Shown piece after piece: positions 14,674 to 21,995 of a stretch of DNA of 45,512 nucleotides. The stretch's first letter is position 1, and each line of letters opens with the position of its first letter. The stretch comes from a virus. The translations under genes were made by a program, and so were the position numbers. The stretch spans positions 1-45,512 of IMG/VR virus record IMGVR_UViG_3300030090_005281, one strand, 5' to 3'. A model generated the notes under the pieces. The model was not told where the DNA came from and made no database searches. It worked only from the letters and a program-made list of their open reading frames with translations.

Positions 14674-16035
14674 CTATTCCTCCGACCCTTCAATCGTGTA
14701 TGTCCAGATAGACTCCTCTGCATCCCACTCCAGGTACAGTGGCGTCCCATCTCCAGACATCACGTATGTCATGGTCTTGTCTTTGATCACTTCCATCTCC
14801 TCAACATCTTCCGTCCCTTCGGGTACGTTGATGATCTTTACCCATTCCATGCCATCGTCTGGTTCAGGTTCCGACTCAGGCTCAGACTCAGGCTCACCAT
14901 CGGTGAACTCCTGGTCCATATCTGGCCAGGGTAAATCATCCTCAACTGACTGCTCTTTCAATCGAGGCAGAGAATCGATTGGACTCTTCTCTTCCGCTTG
15001 CTCTACTACTCCATCTACTTCCTCCTTCTTTCTAAGGATCACTGTATCAGGATCAATCTCTGGCTCCGCATAGATCAAGTTCGCATCATCGGTTGGATGC
15101 CAGCCATTAACGCCGTTCCGCATTTTCTTCTTCCAACCAAGTGCTTTCATGGTCGCACCTACTGCGAGCTTGACCTTGTGACTTAGTTGTTCTTCAGACT
15201 CGGGAGCGGCGATGTCATTGCCAATGAAGTCGTAGTAACGAATGGCCATATCAAAAGACGAACTGCCTGCGTCATTGATGGTCAGACCAGTGTTCTCGTT
15301 GGTCATCAAAGCAACCATGTGCTCATCTGGTTTGACCCCTGGCTTGTTCCTTCTTTCCTTCTTTGGCTTTGGAGACTCTTCCACAAACTCGGAGAACTCC
15401 AATTCAACCCAGTCCTCGTCACTGGACTCAGTCTCAATCTCTACGACGATGTCATCATCGATCTCGTCAATCTCAAACCCAACCTCATCAACGTCACACA
15501 AGTCAGGCATAAGCTCATCGCCAAAGAAGTTCTTTGGTGGATACCAGCGATACAAGCGATCACCATCCACTTGGCTCCTGTGACTTTCCCATCCAAGATC
15601 ACGCATAACCAAAGCAAGAGCCTTCTCAGCTTTCGATGCGCTCACTTCACCATTCGGGTTGAGTTGATGATCCTCAATGATTCCATTCAAACCCAAACCA
15701 ATGTCCGCTTCTGTGAGCTCACCCTCAATCTGCTGCTTGTACTCTTCTTTCAGCTGACTCAAAGATGTTTCCTTCTTTGGTTTGAACTCGTTTGCAGCAG
15801 CCAACAAACCACTCTCCACCTGCTCCATTGTCAAGGACTTCCCGTATGTCCCTGCCATGTAGACCATTACGTGTGCGAGTGATCTCCTGGTTACCTCAGT
15901 ACCATTGAAGTCCAATAGCTTCCGACCTGACCGATGGGTAAACCGATCGACCATCTTCTCGTCATGTTTGGCTGCGAGGAATACACTGTGTACCCCAATA
16001 GCCGCCTTGATGTTTGCCGTCTTTTCGTCCGGCAT
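14674..16035 (-). CDS. Large acidic protein with an internally repeated domain, unknown
   Basis: This 453-residue acidic protein contains two segments that resemble each other: LALVMRDLGWESHRSQVDGDRLYRWYPP (about 141-168) and LAVGATMKALGWKKKMRNGVNGWHP (about 290-315). Each is preceded by a helical stretch, so a domain was probably duplicated; LGW...W-P may be a winged-helix-like core. Between and after them lie Asp/Glu-rich linkers, including an SEPESEPESEPEPD run. GGGAGGTGT precedes the ATG. The family is not recognised; a DNA- or protein-binding replication factor is possible. Confidence 0.65.
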   Translation of the reverse strand: MPDEKTANIKAAIGVHSVFLAAKHDEKMVDRFTHRSGRKLLDFNGTEVTRRSLAHVMVYMAGTYGKSLTMEQVESGLLAAANEFKPKKETSLSQLKEEYKQQIEGELTEADIGLGLNGIIEDHQLNPNGEVSASKAEKALALVMRDLGWESHRSQVDGDRLYRWYPPKNFFGDELMPDLCDVDEVGFEIDEIDDDIVVEIETESSDEDWVELEFSEFVEESPKPKKERRNKPGVKPDEHMVALMTNENTGLTINDAGSSSFDMAIRYYDFIGNDIAAPESEEQLSHKVKLAVGATMKALGWKKKMRNGVNGWHPTDDANLIYAEPEIDPDTVILRKKEEVDGVVEQAEEKSPIDSLPRLKEQSVEDDLPWPDMDQEFTDGEPESEPESEPEPDDGMEWVKIINVPEGTEDVEEMEVIKDKTMTYVMSGDGTPLYLEWDAEESIWTYTIEGSEE

Positions 16036-16054
16036 AAGACACCTCCCTGTGTGT

Positions 16055-16441
16055 TTAGTTCAAGTGTTTAACCAATGACGCAGCAAGTATCTGCCTGTCC
16101 TCATCATTGGTCTGAAACAACCAAGCATTACGGAGCTTGGTCAAAGTGCTAAATCCATTTTGAGATGGATGAATCTTATTCAGTATGAGTAGAGCCGAAG
16201 CAAAGCCCAGTGGATGATTCAAATCGATGGTCAACGATTCCCAAGGAACAGGCATGCTGGTTCCCTCGTTGTCGATAATCAGACAGTGCGTCGGATGATC
16301 TTCACCCCACGGACGAACCGTAATCGTTTGCTCATTCTTGCTCACCCAACCAGCAGGCTCATGGCCTGGACGAATGCGAACGGGCGTACCGACCACAACG
16401 TCCAGTCTGGATAGCGATGGCATGATTTCAATCCAGTGCAT
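16055..16441 (-). CDS. Unknown small protein
   Basis: Starting at the ATG 16441 (GAGG 6-8 bases upstream, 14-base overlap with the previous gene) gives 128 residues. The protein looks beta-rich at the front (VVVGTPVRIRPGHEP...QTITVRPWGED, like a small barrel), then helical (FASALLILNKI, LTKLRNAWLFQ, RQILAASLVKHL). ATG 16423 is an alternative start. No family recognised. Part of a string of coupled genes running left from 17007. Confidence 0.55.
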   Translation of the reverse strand: MHWIEIMPSLSRLDVVVGTPVRIRPGHEPAGWVSKNEQTITVRPWGEDHPTHCLIIDNEGTSMPVPWESLTIDLNHPLGFASALLILNKIHPSQNGFSTLTKLRNAWLFQTNDEDRQILAASLVKHLN

Positions 16442-16610
16442 TCTTTGCCTCATTGTCTTTCCGTATACGCTCATTGGCGCTTCTTGCGAGCCTGTACATA
16501 CCCTGGCGTTGCGCTTCCACCAGCACAACCTTGGGGTCGATACCGTCACGAATCAGCTTCGACCATCGGATCGTTCGAGTGTGGAATCGTTCATCGCTTA
16601 GGTCCATCAT
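16428..16610 (-). CDS. Small basic helical protein
   Basis: This 60-residue product contains FHTRTIRWSKLIRDGIDPKVVLVEAQRQGMYRLARSANERIR, a basic helical protein that could bind nucleic acid. The start ATGATG (16610) overlaps the stop of the preceding gene and AAGGGGG lies upstream. The 3' end overlaps the next gene. No family recognised. Confidence 0.5.
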   Translation of the reverse strand: MMDLSDERFHTRTIRWSKLIRDGIDPKVVLVEAQRQGMYRLARSANERIRKDNEAKNALD

Positions 16611-16816
16611 GCCCCCTTACTTACTTTTTTAATAGCGAACAGAGCGGCCTTGACCATTTGCTCAAGCTCCCAGCGTGCTTTCGGTGCATCACGTTGAGCC
16701 TGATTATATTGATCGCCCGTTCCGTTGTAGTGGCAGTCAGAGATGTCTTGCTGAGAGCCTGCATATTTATCAGCGGCCTTCATGATCTTTTCCAATGCTT
16801 CTTCATCAGTCATCAT
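16607..16816 (-). CDS. Small unknown protein
   Basis: This 69-residue, mainly helical product (DEEALEKIMKAADKYA...APKARWELEQMVKAALFAIKKV) is coupled to both neighbours through ATGATG/TGA overlaps, with GCGGAGGC just upstream of its start. No family recognised. Confidence 0.55.
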   Translation of the reverse strand: MMTDEEALEKIMKAADKYAGSQQDISDCHYNGTGDQYNQAQRDAPKARWELEQMVKAALFAIKKVSKGA

Positions 16817-17007
16817 GCCTCCGCAGGTTTGGTGCTCATCACCATGTATTGAATCGCTTGACTCTTCTTGACCATGTCCAGCAAAGCAGAAGCGACCATC
16901 TTGTTACCGCCAGAGAACGCAAGCGCCTCCGAGCTCCATTCTTCGTCCGACATCGGTATTCGATTGTGTTGGACGTACTCCAAAAAATCTTCCCACATAT
17001 CAACCAT
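16813..17007 (-). CDS. Small unknown protein
   Basis: This 64-residue acidic protein contains MWEDFLEYVQHNRIPMSDEEWSSEALAF, then a helical C-terminus ending PAEA, where the last codons also form the next gene's ribosome-binding site. Its leader reads AACACCACACACAGAGGATTAA, a form of the leader seen before several leftward genes; AGAGGA sets the start. No family recognised. Confidence 0.55.
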   Translation of the reverse strand: MVDMWEDFLEYVQHNRIPMSDEEWSSEALAFSGGNKMVASALLDMVKKSQAIQYMVMSTKPAEA

Positions 17008-17059
17008 TTAATCCTCTGTGTGTGGTGTTATCGTAGTCTAATCTATTAACAATAACCGG

Positions 17060-17581
17060 TCAACGATTGTCCGGTACTTCGTTTCCCCAACTAATCCAGC
17101 CCTCTCGGTTTGACCTTGCGAACATCTCAAGGTGCGGTCCATGGCTACGGGCCTCAATCAAATCATAGAACTCGCTGGGCTTCTGGCTGTGCCTACCCCT
17201 TGGCGCGTTAATCCATGACCCAATCGTCTTGTCATCAGTTTTGACGTTGTATCCTTTGCCTCTGACACCAAACAGTAAGATCTCATGCTGACCACGGAAG
17301 TATTGACCAAGACCTTTACGACCCTCTTTTGTCCATACCACGTTTGTTTTATACTTAAAGCCAAGTGTACCAATGAGCCATATGGCGTCTGCCAAGAAAC
17401 TATTGGTTGCCCAAACATACAAGTGACAGTCATTAGCAGGCTTCCACTCAGGTGACTGCATGATCACCCTTGGCATGTCAGGTGTCTTAACCAACGGGTA
17501 GTGCCGGTCAGCTCCACGTTTAATCTTGCCACCACCAGCCTCGTTCCACGGTGGGTCCATGAGAATAGTTCGATACATCAT
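17060..17581 (-). CDS. MT-A70-family adenine methyltransferase (DPPW type)
   Basis: This 173-residue protein starts MMYRTILMDPPWNEAGGG with the DPPW catalytic motif at 9-12. It continues with LYVWATNSFLADAIWLIGTLGFKYKTNVVWTKEGRKGLGQYFRGQHE and KPSEFYDLIEARSHGPHLEMFARSNREGWISWG, the ordered core of the MT-A70 family. It methylates adenine N6 in DNA (phage members) and probably shields the phage from restriction. It has no cognate nuclease beside it. Coupled upstream to a small gene by an ATGATG/TGA overlap. Confidence 0.9.
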   Translation of the reverse strand: MMYRTILMDPPWNEAGGGKIKRGADRHYPLVKTPDMPRVIMQSPEWKPANDCHLYVWATNSFLADAIWLIGTLGFKYKTNVVWTKEGRKGLGQYFRGQHEILLFGVRGKGYNVKTDDKTIGSWINAPRGRHSQKPSEFYDLIEARSHGPHLEMFARSNREGWISWGNEVPDNR

Positions 17582-17787
17582 TCTTCATCCTGTACAACAG
17601 CGTTCAATAGAACATGTCGTGCAAACTCATACGCACCCATGCCTGTTTCTTCGTGCTTCAGTCCATCGACATCTACATGGTACTTAAGGCACTCGATGGC
17701 GTGGGTCATTGCAAACAGAGCGTGCCACAAGGCAGTCGCATAGTTCGGATCGATATTCATTTCTTCAATAGATTTTGTTGATCCCAT
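17578..17787 (-). CDS. Small unknown protein
   Basis: This 69-residue product starts at ATG 17787; a GTG three bases upstream overlaps the same junction. It contains NYATALWHALFAMTHAIECLKYHVDVDGLKHEETG, a helical, His-rich stretch. The start lies in a GGAGGTGAGTGATG junction, where the final GGE codons of the gene before provide the ribosome-binding site. No family recognised. Confidence 0.55.
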   Translation of the reverse strand: MGSTKSIEEMNIDPNYATALWHALFAMTHAIECLKYHVDVDGLKHEETGMGAYEFARHVLLNAVVQDEE

Positions 17788-18110
17788 CACTCACCTCCTT
17801 TGTTCTGAGCATCCACGATGCTCTTGGTGTAGTCCCTCTTCATCTCTTTCAATGCCTCTGCGGCAGCGATCCCGGCTTGCACAAAGAAGTCCTCGGCATC
17901 CTCAACCGGGTCAGGATTGAACCGTTCCTTCGTACACTTCATGCAGTTGCACAAGGGACCAGGCTTCTGGCTCTGCTCGGCCCAGTCCGGTACAACTTGG
18001 TACACCTTCTCACCACCCTCGATGCGGGTCAGCTGTTCTGGTGTGACCACGACCTCTACCGGTTCTGCCAGTGTGTATGTCTCGCCATCGTCCAATACAA
18101 ATATCATCAT
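17787..18110 (-). CDS. Small unknown protein with CxCxxC motif
   Basis: ATG 18110 overlaps the cytosine methyltransferase-like stop; the product has 107 residues. A beta-rich front (MIFVLDDGETYTLAEPVEVVVTPEQLTRI) is followed by PLCNCMKCTKERFNPDP, a possible metal site, and a helical C-terminus. It ends in NKGGE, encoded by the junction that starts the next gene. No family recognised. Confidence 0.55.
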   Translation of the reverse strand: MMIFVLDDGETYTLAEPVEVVVTPEQLTRIEGGEKVYQVVPDWAEQSQKPGPLCNCMKCTKERFNPDPVEDAEDFFVQAGIAAAEALKEMKRDYTKSIVDAQNKGGE

Positions 18111-18721
18111 TGTTCTCTTCCCCATTGTTGGGCCATTGCAGCAGCGATCCCTCTGAACGTGCGGCTACGGTCTTTGTTAGTCATTACTTTGGTGTAGGTG
18201 GCCTTCTCTCCACGTCGGGCACCACCCGTGTTGCTTGGCAGGTAAACACCGTACTCATCCAACACATCGGTGGGCTGGAGCTCTGGTAAACCCTTGAGCC
18301 ATAGCAGTGTGCGCTTGCTGTACGGGTGACCGTACTCATAGGGCTGCACCACCTGTGAATGCTTTGGCAGATCGAATGCTCTCAATGGCGTTGGATTCTC
18401 CACAGCAATCCTCGGTATGGGTGCGTTCAACATCTCCATGAAGAATGCTTTGGCCTCCAGACCCTTGGCGTATCGGTCTTTGTCGATGACACCAGGACTT
18501 GTGTACAACCACCGAGCACTGGCTTTCGATAGATATGTGCAAGGCGGATGCGCAATCAGCAAGTCCCAACCATCCCCAAGGATGTCCCGCACATCACCTT
18601 TGTAGTGCTGGCCCGGTATCTCGGTACTCCTGATGTCACAGGACACCGCGTCGTGACCCAACACACTGAAGGCTTCACGAACGATACCACTGTACTCACA
18701 TGCGACAAGGACTTTCATCAT
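18107..18721 (-). CDS. C5-cytosine methyltransferase-like protein
   Basis: This 204-residue protein has a SAM-binding front (MKVLVACEYSGIVREAFSVLGHDAVSCDI, then GDVRDILGDGWDLLIAHPPCTYLS) with the PPC catalytic loop of C5 methyltransferases at about 59-61. ENPTPLRAF then fits motif VI (ENP), and RGEKATYTKVM lies before the end. It is shorter than bacterial Dcm enzymes and lacks a target-recognition domain of usual size; short forms like this are common in phages, often annotated as cytosine methylases. Substrate not established. Confidence 0.75.
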   Translation of the reverse strand: MMKVLVACEYSGIVREAFSVLGHDAVSCDIRSTEIPGQHYKGDVRDILGDGWDLLIAHPPCTYLSKASARWLYTSPGVIDKDRYAKGLEAKAFFMEMLNAPIPRIAVENPTPLRAFDLPKHSQVVQPYEYGHPYSKRTLLWLKGLPELQPTDVLDEYGVYLPSNTGGARRGEKATYTKVMTNKDRSRTFRGIAAAMAQQWGREQ

Positions 18722-18731
18722 ACACCTCTGG

Positions 18732-19052
18732 CTAAACAGCCTCTTCCATTAAGACAATAAGTCTGCAATCCTCGAACTTGACCAGTCCAGAATCTATTGC
18801 TGACTGAAGTATCTCAGCATGATCTTCAACCGACATTCCGTACCTTGGTTTGTTGGGGTCGTGTTCCATCGGAAAGTTTGGAATCATACGAATATCAAAC
18901 TCGTTATCCTCACCTTCATGGATGTCTGGCGTATACCAGAATGTCAACGGGTCTGGAAAGTTGTGGCCTTTGTAGCAGTGGTAGATGGGCACAGTGTCTC
19001 CAGAAACATTAAGCTCGAATGCTTCTTCAGGTTGTACATATGTATATGGCAT
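18732..19052 (-). CDS. Small acidic unknown protein
   Basis: ATG 19052 lies in a GGAGGTGAGTGATG junction; a GTG just upstream is less likely. The 106-residue acidic product contains FWYTPDIHEGEDNEFDIRMIPNFPMEHDP and a final strand EDCRLIVLMEEAV. Family unknown. It starts the belt of small, junction-linked genes extending right to 21485. Confidence 0.55.
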   Translation of the reverse strand: MPYTYVQPEEAFELNVSGDTVPIYHCYKGHNFPDPLTFWYTPDIHEGEDNEFDIRMIPNFPMEHDPNKPRYGMSVEDHAEILQSAIDSGLVKFEDCRLIVLMEEAV

Positions 19053-19189
19053 CACTCACCTCCATAAGTTTCACGTTCTTCGCTGGATAGAAACTCAGCA
19101 AAGCAAACAGGTGTCCAACCTCCACGCTCGATGCGTTCAAGGTTAGCCTCGATATAGTTTTTGTAGGCCAACAAATCTTCCAGCATCAT
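19052..19189 (-). CDS. 45-residue micro-protein
   Basis: The frame runs from ATGATG at 19189 to TGA at 19052, giving 45 residues: MMLEDLLAYKNYIEANLE, then ERGGWTPVCFAEFLSSEER and TYGGE. Both ends lie in the conserved junction sequence, so it fits exactly between two genes. The sequence is acidic and helical with one cysteine. It has no known family. Evidence for reality is the junction placement and protein-like composition. Confidence 0.6.
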   Translation of the reverse strand: MMLEDLLAYKNYIEANLERIERGGWTPVCFAEFLSSEERETYGGE

Positions 19190-19428
19190 TCACCTTCCTT
19201 ACATTCATGGTCAGCATCGACATGATGTGACTCGTCGCAGTGTACGCAGATGGCCTGGTCCAATACATTCATTAGTACAATGTGGTCATCATCTAAAACG
19301 TCATCGTCAACGGCAACGCCGACATGATTCATGGGTAGGTACTCATCTTCACAAAGGACGGTCACGTTTTGATCCATCTGCTCTGGAGTAAACCCGGACA
19401 GATGCTTTAATAGTTCACGGTATGTCAT
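19186..19428 (-). CDS. Small acidic unknown protein with CxxC-like C-terminus
   Basis: This 80-residue product starts at ATG 19428. The front is helical (YRELLKHLSGFTPEQMDQNVTVL), an acidic middle follows (VAVDDDVLDDDHIVLMN), and the C-terminus AICVHCDESHHVDADHEC looks like a zinc-binding cluster. It ends KEGE in the junction. No family recognised. Confidence 0.55.
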   Translation of the reverse strand: MTYRELLKHLSGFTPEQMDQNVTVLCEDEYLPMNHVGVAVDDDVLDDDHIVLMNVLDQAICVHCDESHHVDADHECKEGE

Positions 19429-19607
19429 CACTCATCTCCTTCTTCAACAAGGCCCATCTCTTCAGCATCTTCCATGAACTTGGTGGGGTCCATTTCATAT
19501 TCGCCAACAGCTTGGTTGATGAACATCTCGAACAGATCTCTTGTGCTGAGTGTGTCCCAAACGGCAAGCGCAACCTTCTCTCGATTCTCTGCGTTGTTCT
19601 CCATCAT
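19428..19607 (-). CDS. 59-residue protein, paralogue of the protein at 24657
   Basis: It runs from ATGATG 19607 to TGA 19428. It begins MMENNAENREKVALAVWDTLS, closely matching the start MENNAANRRRIARMCVESMT of the 85-residue protein at 24657-24914. The remainder is acidic and helical and ends EEGDE in the junction. The shared N-terminus suggests duplication within the accessory belt. Function unknown. Confidence 0.6.
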   Translation of the reverse strand: MMENNAENREKVALAVWDTLSTRDLFEMFINQAVGEYEMDPTKFMEDAEEMGLVEEGDE

Positions 19608-19900
19608 TCACCTCTGGCAAATGCTGCCAACTCATTCATGCGAACACGCATGGCTAAATCAACCTTGCGTGGCTGCATGTCAGGAAACAGGCACACACCC
19701 TTCATGTATGCATCCTCCAAGACTTTGTTTTCATGTCGGCGGCGCTCTACCAGTCGAAGCATCTTGCCTAAGTTTTCATCGGTTAGTTTTCTGGAGCCAT
19801 CAACCCATTCCTCCAGCAAACCAAGTGCTGCATTGTTTACCTCGAAGAGTACGGGCGCTCGGCACCCTTCACACTTTCCACACTTTCTAATCACTTCCAT
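19604..19900 (-). CDS. Small protein with CxxCxxC zinc-binding start
   Basis: This 98-residue product starts at ATG 19900 as MEVIRKCGKCEGCRAPVLF (Cys pairs at 7/10 and 13, a probable metal site). A helical region follows, LGLLEEWVDGSRKLTDENLGKMLRLVERRRHENKVLEDAYMKGVCLFPDMQ, and it ends FARGE in the junction. No family recognised. Confidence 0.55.
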   Translation of the reverse strand: MEVIRKCGKCEGCRAPVLFEVNNAALGLLEEWVDGSRKLTDENLGKMLRLVERRRHENKVLEDAYMKGVCLFPDMQPRKVDLAMRVRMNELAAFARGE

Positions 19901-20451
19901 CACTCACCTCCTACTTCGGGCGCTGCTTTTTTGATTAGGTCGATACTTTCCTTCAACCACTTCTTTGCGTTGCCTGGTTGTGTGCCTTCATATGGCGCGT
20001 CTTTCGCAGCGTTACCCATCACCCATACTATGTACTCCAGGTGACCGATGGGTATCTCCACTGGGGCATGATGGCGTGTCTTTTCAGCAGCACACTTCTC
20101 ATCACAGTCGGTGCATACGTACTCAGCCAACGTCAGATTAACATCTGCAAGGCATTCGTCAGTAAAGAACCCACCGCATACCTCACACTGGAATGCATGC
20201 TCGTCAACACAGTGTTGGCACCAACCACCACATTCACCATGAACAGTGGTCAGTTCATCCTTATCGGTGACCTCTTCATCGCAACGCTCATAGTGCTCTG
20301 AAGGCAGACCCTTTTCAATAACCTTGTAGTGACTGCATCGGAATGTCTCTACACAAGCGCACTCGTATGTTCCACTTGCGTGCCAGTAGTGCCCGCACTC
20401 GGTGCACGTCCCACCGTAGGCCCCCCAATCGTCGGGTACGTTACTCATCAT
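19900..20451 (-). CDS. Cys-rich multi-zinc-finger-like protein
   Basis: This 183-residue product begins ATGATG at 20451. It has several Cys/His clusters: TCTECGHYWHASGTYECAC, ECGGWCQHC, FQCEVCGGFF and YVCTDCDEKC. These resemble a chain of zinc ribbons or treble clefts. The C-terminal 60 residues are helical. It ends EVGGE in the junction. Such proteins often bind host proteins or nucleic acids; this one is not assigned. Confidence 0.6.
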   Translation of the reverse strand: MMSNVPDDWGAYGGTCTECGHYWHASGTYECACVETFRCSHYKVIEKGLPSEHYERCDEEVTDKDELTTVHGECGGWCQHCVDEHAFQCEVCGGFFTDECLADVNLTLAEYVCTDCDEKCAAEKTRHHAPVEIPIGHLEYIVWVMGNAAKDAPYEGTQPGNAKKWLKESIDLIKKAAPEVGGE

Positions 20452-20591
20452 TCACCTCCTTCGATAAACTCTTCTGCTGTCAGCACCCACTCACACTCTT
20501 CACAGTCCTCGTCAGTGCAGACATGATCCTCTCGGTAGACACTCAGAATGTCCATGACTCTTTGCATGATTTGTTGTTCTTCTTTGGTCAT
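20448..20591 (-). CDS. 47-residue acidic micro-protein, paralogue of the gene at 23224
   Basis: ATG 20591 to TGA 20448. The product (MTKEEQQIMQRVMDILSVYR, then EDHVCTDEDCEECEWVLTAE) matches the 45-residue protein at 23224-23361 in nearly every position of residues 4-34, including three cysteines in VCTxEDCEEC. Both ends lie in GGAGGTGARTGATG junctions. It is acidic and may bind metal. Real by conservation within the same genome. Confidence 0.75.
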   Translation of the reverse strand: MTKEEQQIMQRVMDILSVYREDHVCTDEDCEECEWVLTAEEFIEGGE

Positions 20592-20800
20592 CACTCACCT
20601 CCTGCATTCGCTTGAATAGGTCCATAGATAGGAAACACACTATCGACATGGAACGTCGAAAATGGACGCTTGCACTTGAAAACTCTCACGTTCACCCAAG
20701 GCTCGCCTGAGTATACAAACTTTACGTAGCCGTATTCATACTCCCAACCGGAGCCCCACTCGACACGTCGTCGAACCATCACTTCATCGAACCGTTGCAT
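20591..20800 (-). CDS. Small unknown protein, aromatic and beta-rich
   Basis: The start at 20800 gives 69 residues. VMVRRRVEWGSGWEYEYGYVKFVYSGEPWVNVRVFKCKRP has alternating hydrophobic and charged residues with many Tyr and Trp, which suggests a small beta-barrel. It ends ANAGGE in the junction. No family recognised. Confidence 0.55.
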   Translation of the reverse strand: MQRFDEVMVRRRVEWGSGWEYEYGYVKFVYSGEPWVNVRVFKCKRPFSTFHVDSVFPIYGPIQANAGGE

Positions 20801-21186
20801 CACTCACCTACCTTGGTTGGTATGACTACGATTGAAACCCATTGGCCGTTGAGTGGTAGACCCACAATCTTTTTCATGTCCACGGTCCATACATCGGCAC
20901 AGTCTTTGGAGCACCATCCGTCCTCGTTGGACCAGAAAAGGAATGCTTTTCCAGCGTCGTCGAACTCATCGAGATGACTGCCACTGGGCATGGGTTTGTG
21001 GCGAATCATCCAACGCTTGACTGGTGTTCCACGATGCGACTGGCATCCTTGACCAGCAATGCAATACCACTCACCATACCCGGTGCCGCAGGAACGTATC
21101 GATTCTTCAAGCTCATACCGGGTACCGCGTCGTCCGCAGTTTGCACATCCAAACTCTTCGTTCATACTAAATCCACTGGACATCAT
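20800..21186 (-). CDS. Small protein with two Cys clusters
   Basis: This 128-residue product starts ATGATG at 21186. Cys motifs GCANCGRRGTRYELEESIRSCG and GWCSKDCADVW could form one zinc site. WYCIAGQGCQSHRG lies between them. A strand-rich end (NGQWVSIVVIPTK) closes with VGE in the junction. No family recognised. Confidence 0.55.
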   Translation of the reverse strand: MMSSGFSMNEEFGCANCGRRGTRYELEESIRSCGTGYGEWYCIAGQGCQSHRGTPVKRWMIRHKPMPSGSHLDEFDDAGKAFLFWSNEDGWCSKDCADVWTVDMKKIVGLPLNGQWVSIVVIPTKVGE

Positions 21187-21485
21187 TCACCTCTCTGCTT
21201 GTTCTCTTTGGTTCTCAAGTCCATCTCCCAACCACGCTCATACTCAAGCTGAGATCTGTAGATGGACAACAACTGATCCTCTTCCCAGTCTGTGATCTCC
21301 ACTGGAGTCTTAGACTTGTCACCGCTCAGATACGAAAGCTCAGCATGCACATGCTCACCCTCACCAACACTGGCATCACCCTCGCAATACTCTCCCTCAA
21401 CTGTAATCAACACGTACCCTGTGACATCGCCAGTTACTTCATCAACTACTTCACGTTCAAACTGCACAACAACTGCTACTGACAT
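21183..21485 (-). CDS. Acidic beta-rich unknown protein, first gene of the small-gene string
   Basis: This 100-residue product has AVVVQFEREVVDEVTGDVTGYVLITVEGEYCEG, a beta-rich front, then GEGEHVHAELSYL and a helical end. AGGAGA precedes the ATG at 21485. There is no gene directly upstream, so it begins the junction-linked string of small genes going left. It ends QRGE in the junction. Confidence 0.6.
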   Translation of the reverse strand: MSVAVVVQFEREVVDEVTGDVTGYVLITVEGEYCEGDASVGEGEHVHAELSYLSGDKSKTPVEITDWEEDQLLSIYRSQLEYERGWEMDLRTKENKQRGE

Positions 21486-21542
21486 CTGACTGCTCTCCTC
21501 TGTTTTTTTGGTGTTTTTAGTATCTATATGTAGGGTGGTGGT

Positions 21543-21575
21543 TCTAAATATAGCGAAATATAATGTGGGAAATGA
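21543..21575 (-). promoter_or_regulatory. Putative promoter of the small-gene operon
   Basis: The minus strand has CTATATTTAGA (21553-21543), identical to 14628-14618, and a second TATATT at 21563-21558, forming a direct repeat of AAATATA on the plus strand. AACACCAAAAAAACAGAGGAGAG follows as leader. This is probably the promoter of the 21485 operon. A -35 element is not clear. Confidence 0.4.
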
Positions 21576-21666
21576 CTGTGACTACGTGGTGTATGCCTGT
21601 GCCTATGAAGTGAGCTTATCTGATTATATTTGAGAAGTCCACTAAATGTAGAGAAAAAAACGAAGT

Positions 21667-21995
21667 CGGACAGAAAATGGTAGTAAGTGTCCCAGTAAGG
21701 GGGGACAGTGTCCTATACTTAGGGACAGCCGAGAATGTAGTTTGAACCTTGGGTATTACTACTGTCCCTACCGTCCCTACCTTATATAGTATGTACCTCC
21801 TTTGGTAGTAGTAGTATTCCTTTAATAGATATAGGTAGTACAACCAAATCCCCTCTATAGGGAAACGAGGGGGGAAGGGGGACAGCAGGGGTTTGAGCTT
21901 AGTATTGTTCACTTTGAACCTAATTTATTGGGTGGCCCTACCTTTTTGATTGGGTAGGGACAGAGAGGGTAAAGCTACCGAGGTAGGGACAGAGA
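21667..21995. repeat. Array of GGGACAG/CTGTCCC repeats
   Basis: About ten copies of a core GGGACAG (or its complement) lie in 330 bases: near 21667, 21688, 21702, 21709, 21721, 21762, 21772, 21878, 21953 and 21982. The last two are the longer GGTAGGGACAGAGA. Some form palindromes, such as GGACAGTGTCC at 21703-21713. The region has no gene otherwise and is AT-rich in the middle (21780-21840). The last two copies overlap the 3' end of the gene at 21975. Confidence 0.7.

Larger units (their letters stand above)
17785..21195 (-). promoter_or_regulatory. Recurrent stop/start junction carrying the ribosome-binding site
   Basis: Ten gene boundaries in this stretch share the minus-strand consensus GGAGGTGARTGATG, or a one- to three-base variant. 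It overlaps the last codons of one gene (usually Gly-Gly-Glu-stop) with the start of the next. First bases on the plus strand: 17785, 19050, 19184, 19426, 19602, 19898, 20446, 20589, 20798, 21181. Two more copies lie at 23692 and 24655. This is translational coupling with an embedded Shine-Dalgarno site. Confidence 0.75.

Noticed and set aside
15187-15882. 231-codon rightward frame opposite the acidic repeat protein
   Set aside because: Shadow of a strongly acidic gene; the real gene has GGGAGG and protein-like repeats.
21616-21912. 98-codon leftward frame through the GGGACAG array
   Set aside because: Composition is unlike a protein (runs of Tyr, Leu, Thr), it has no ribosome-binding site, and it follows the repeats.
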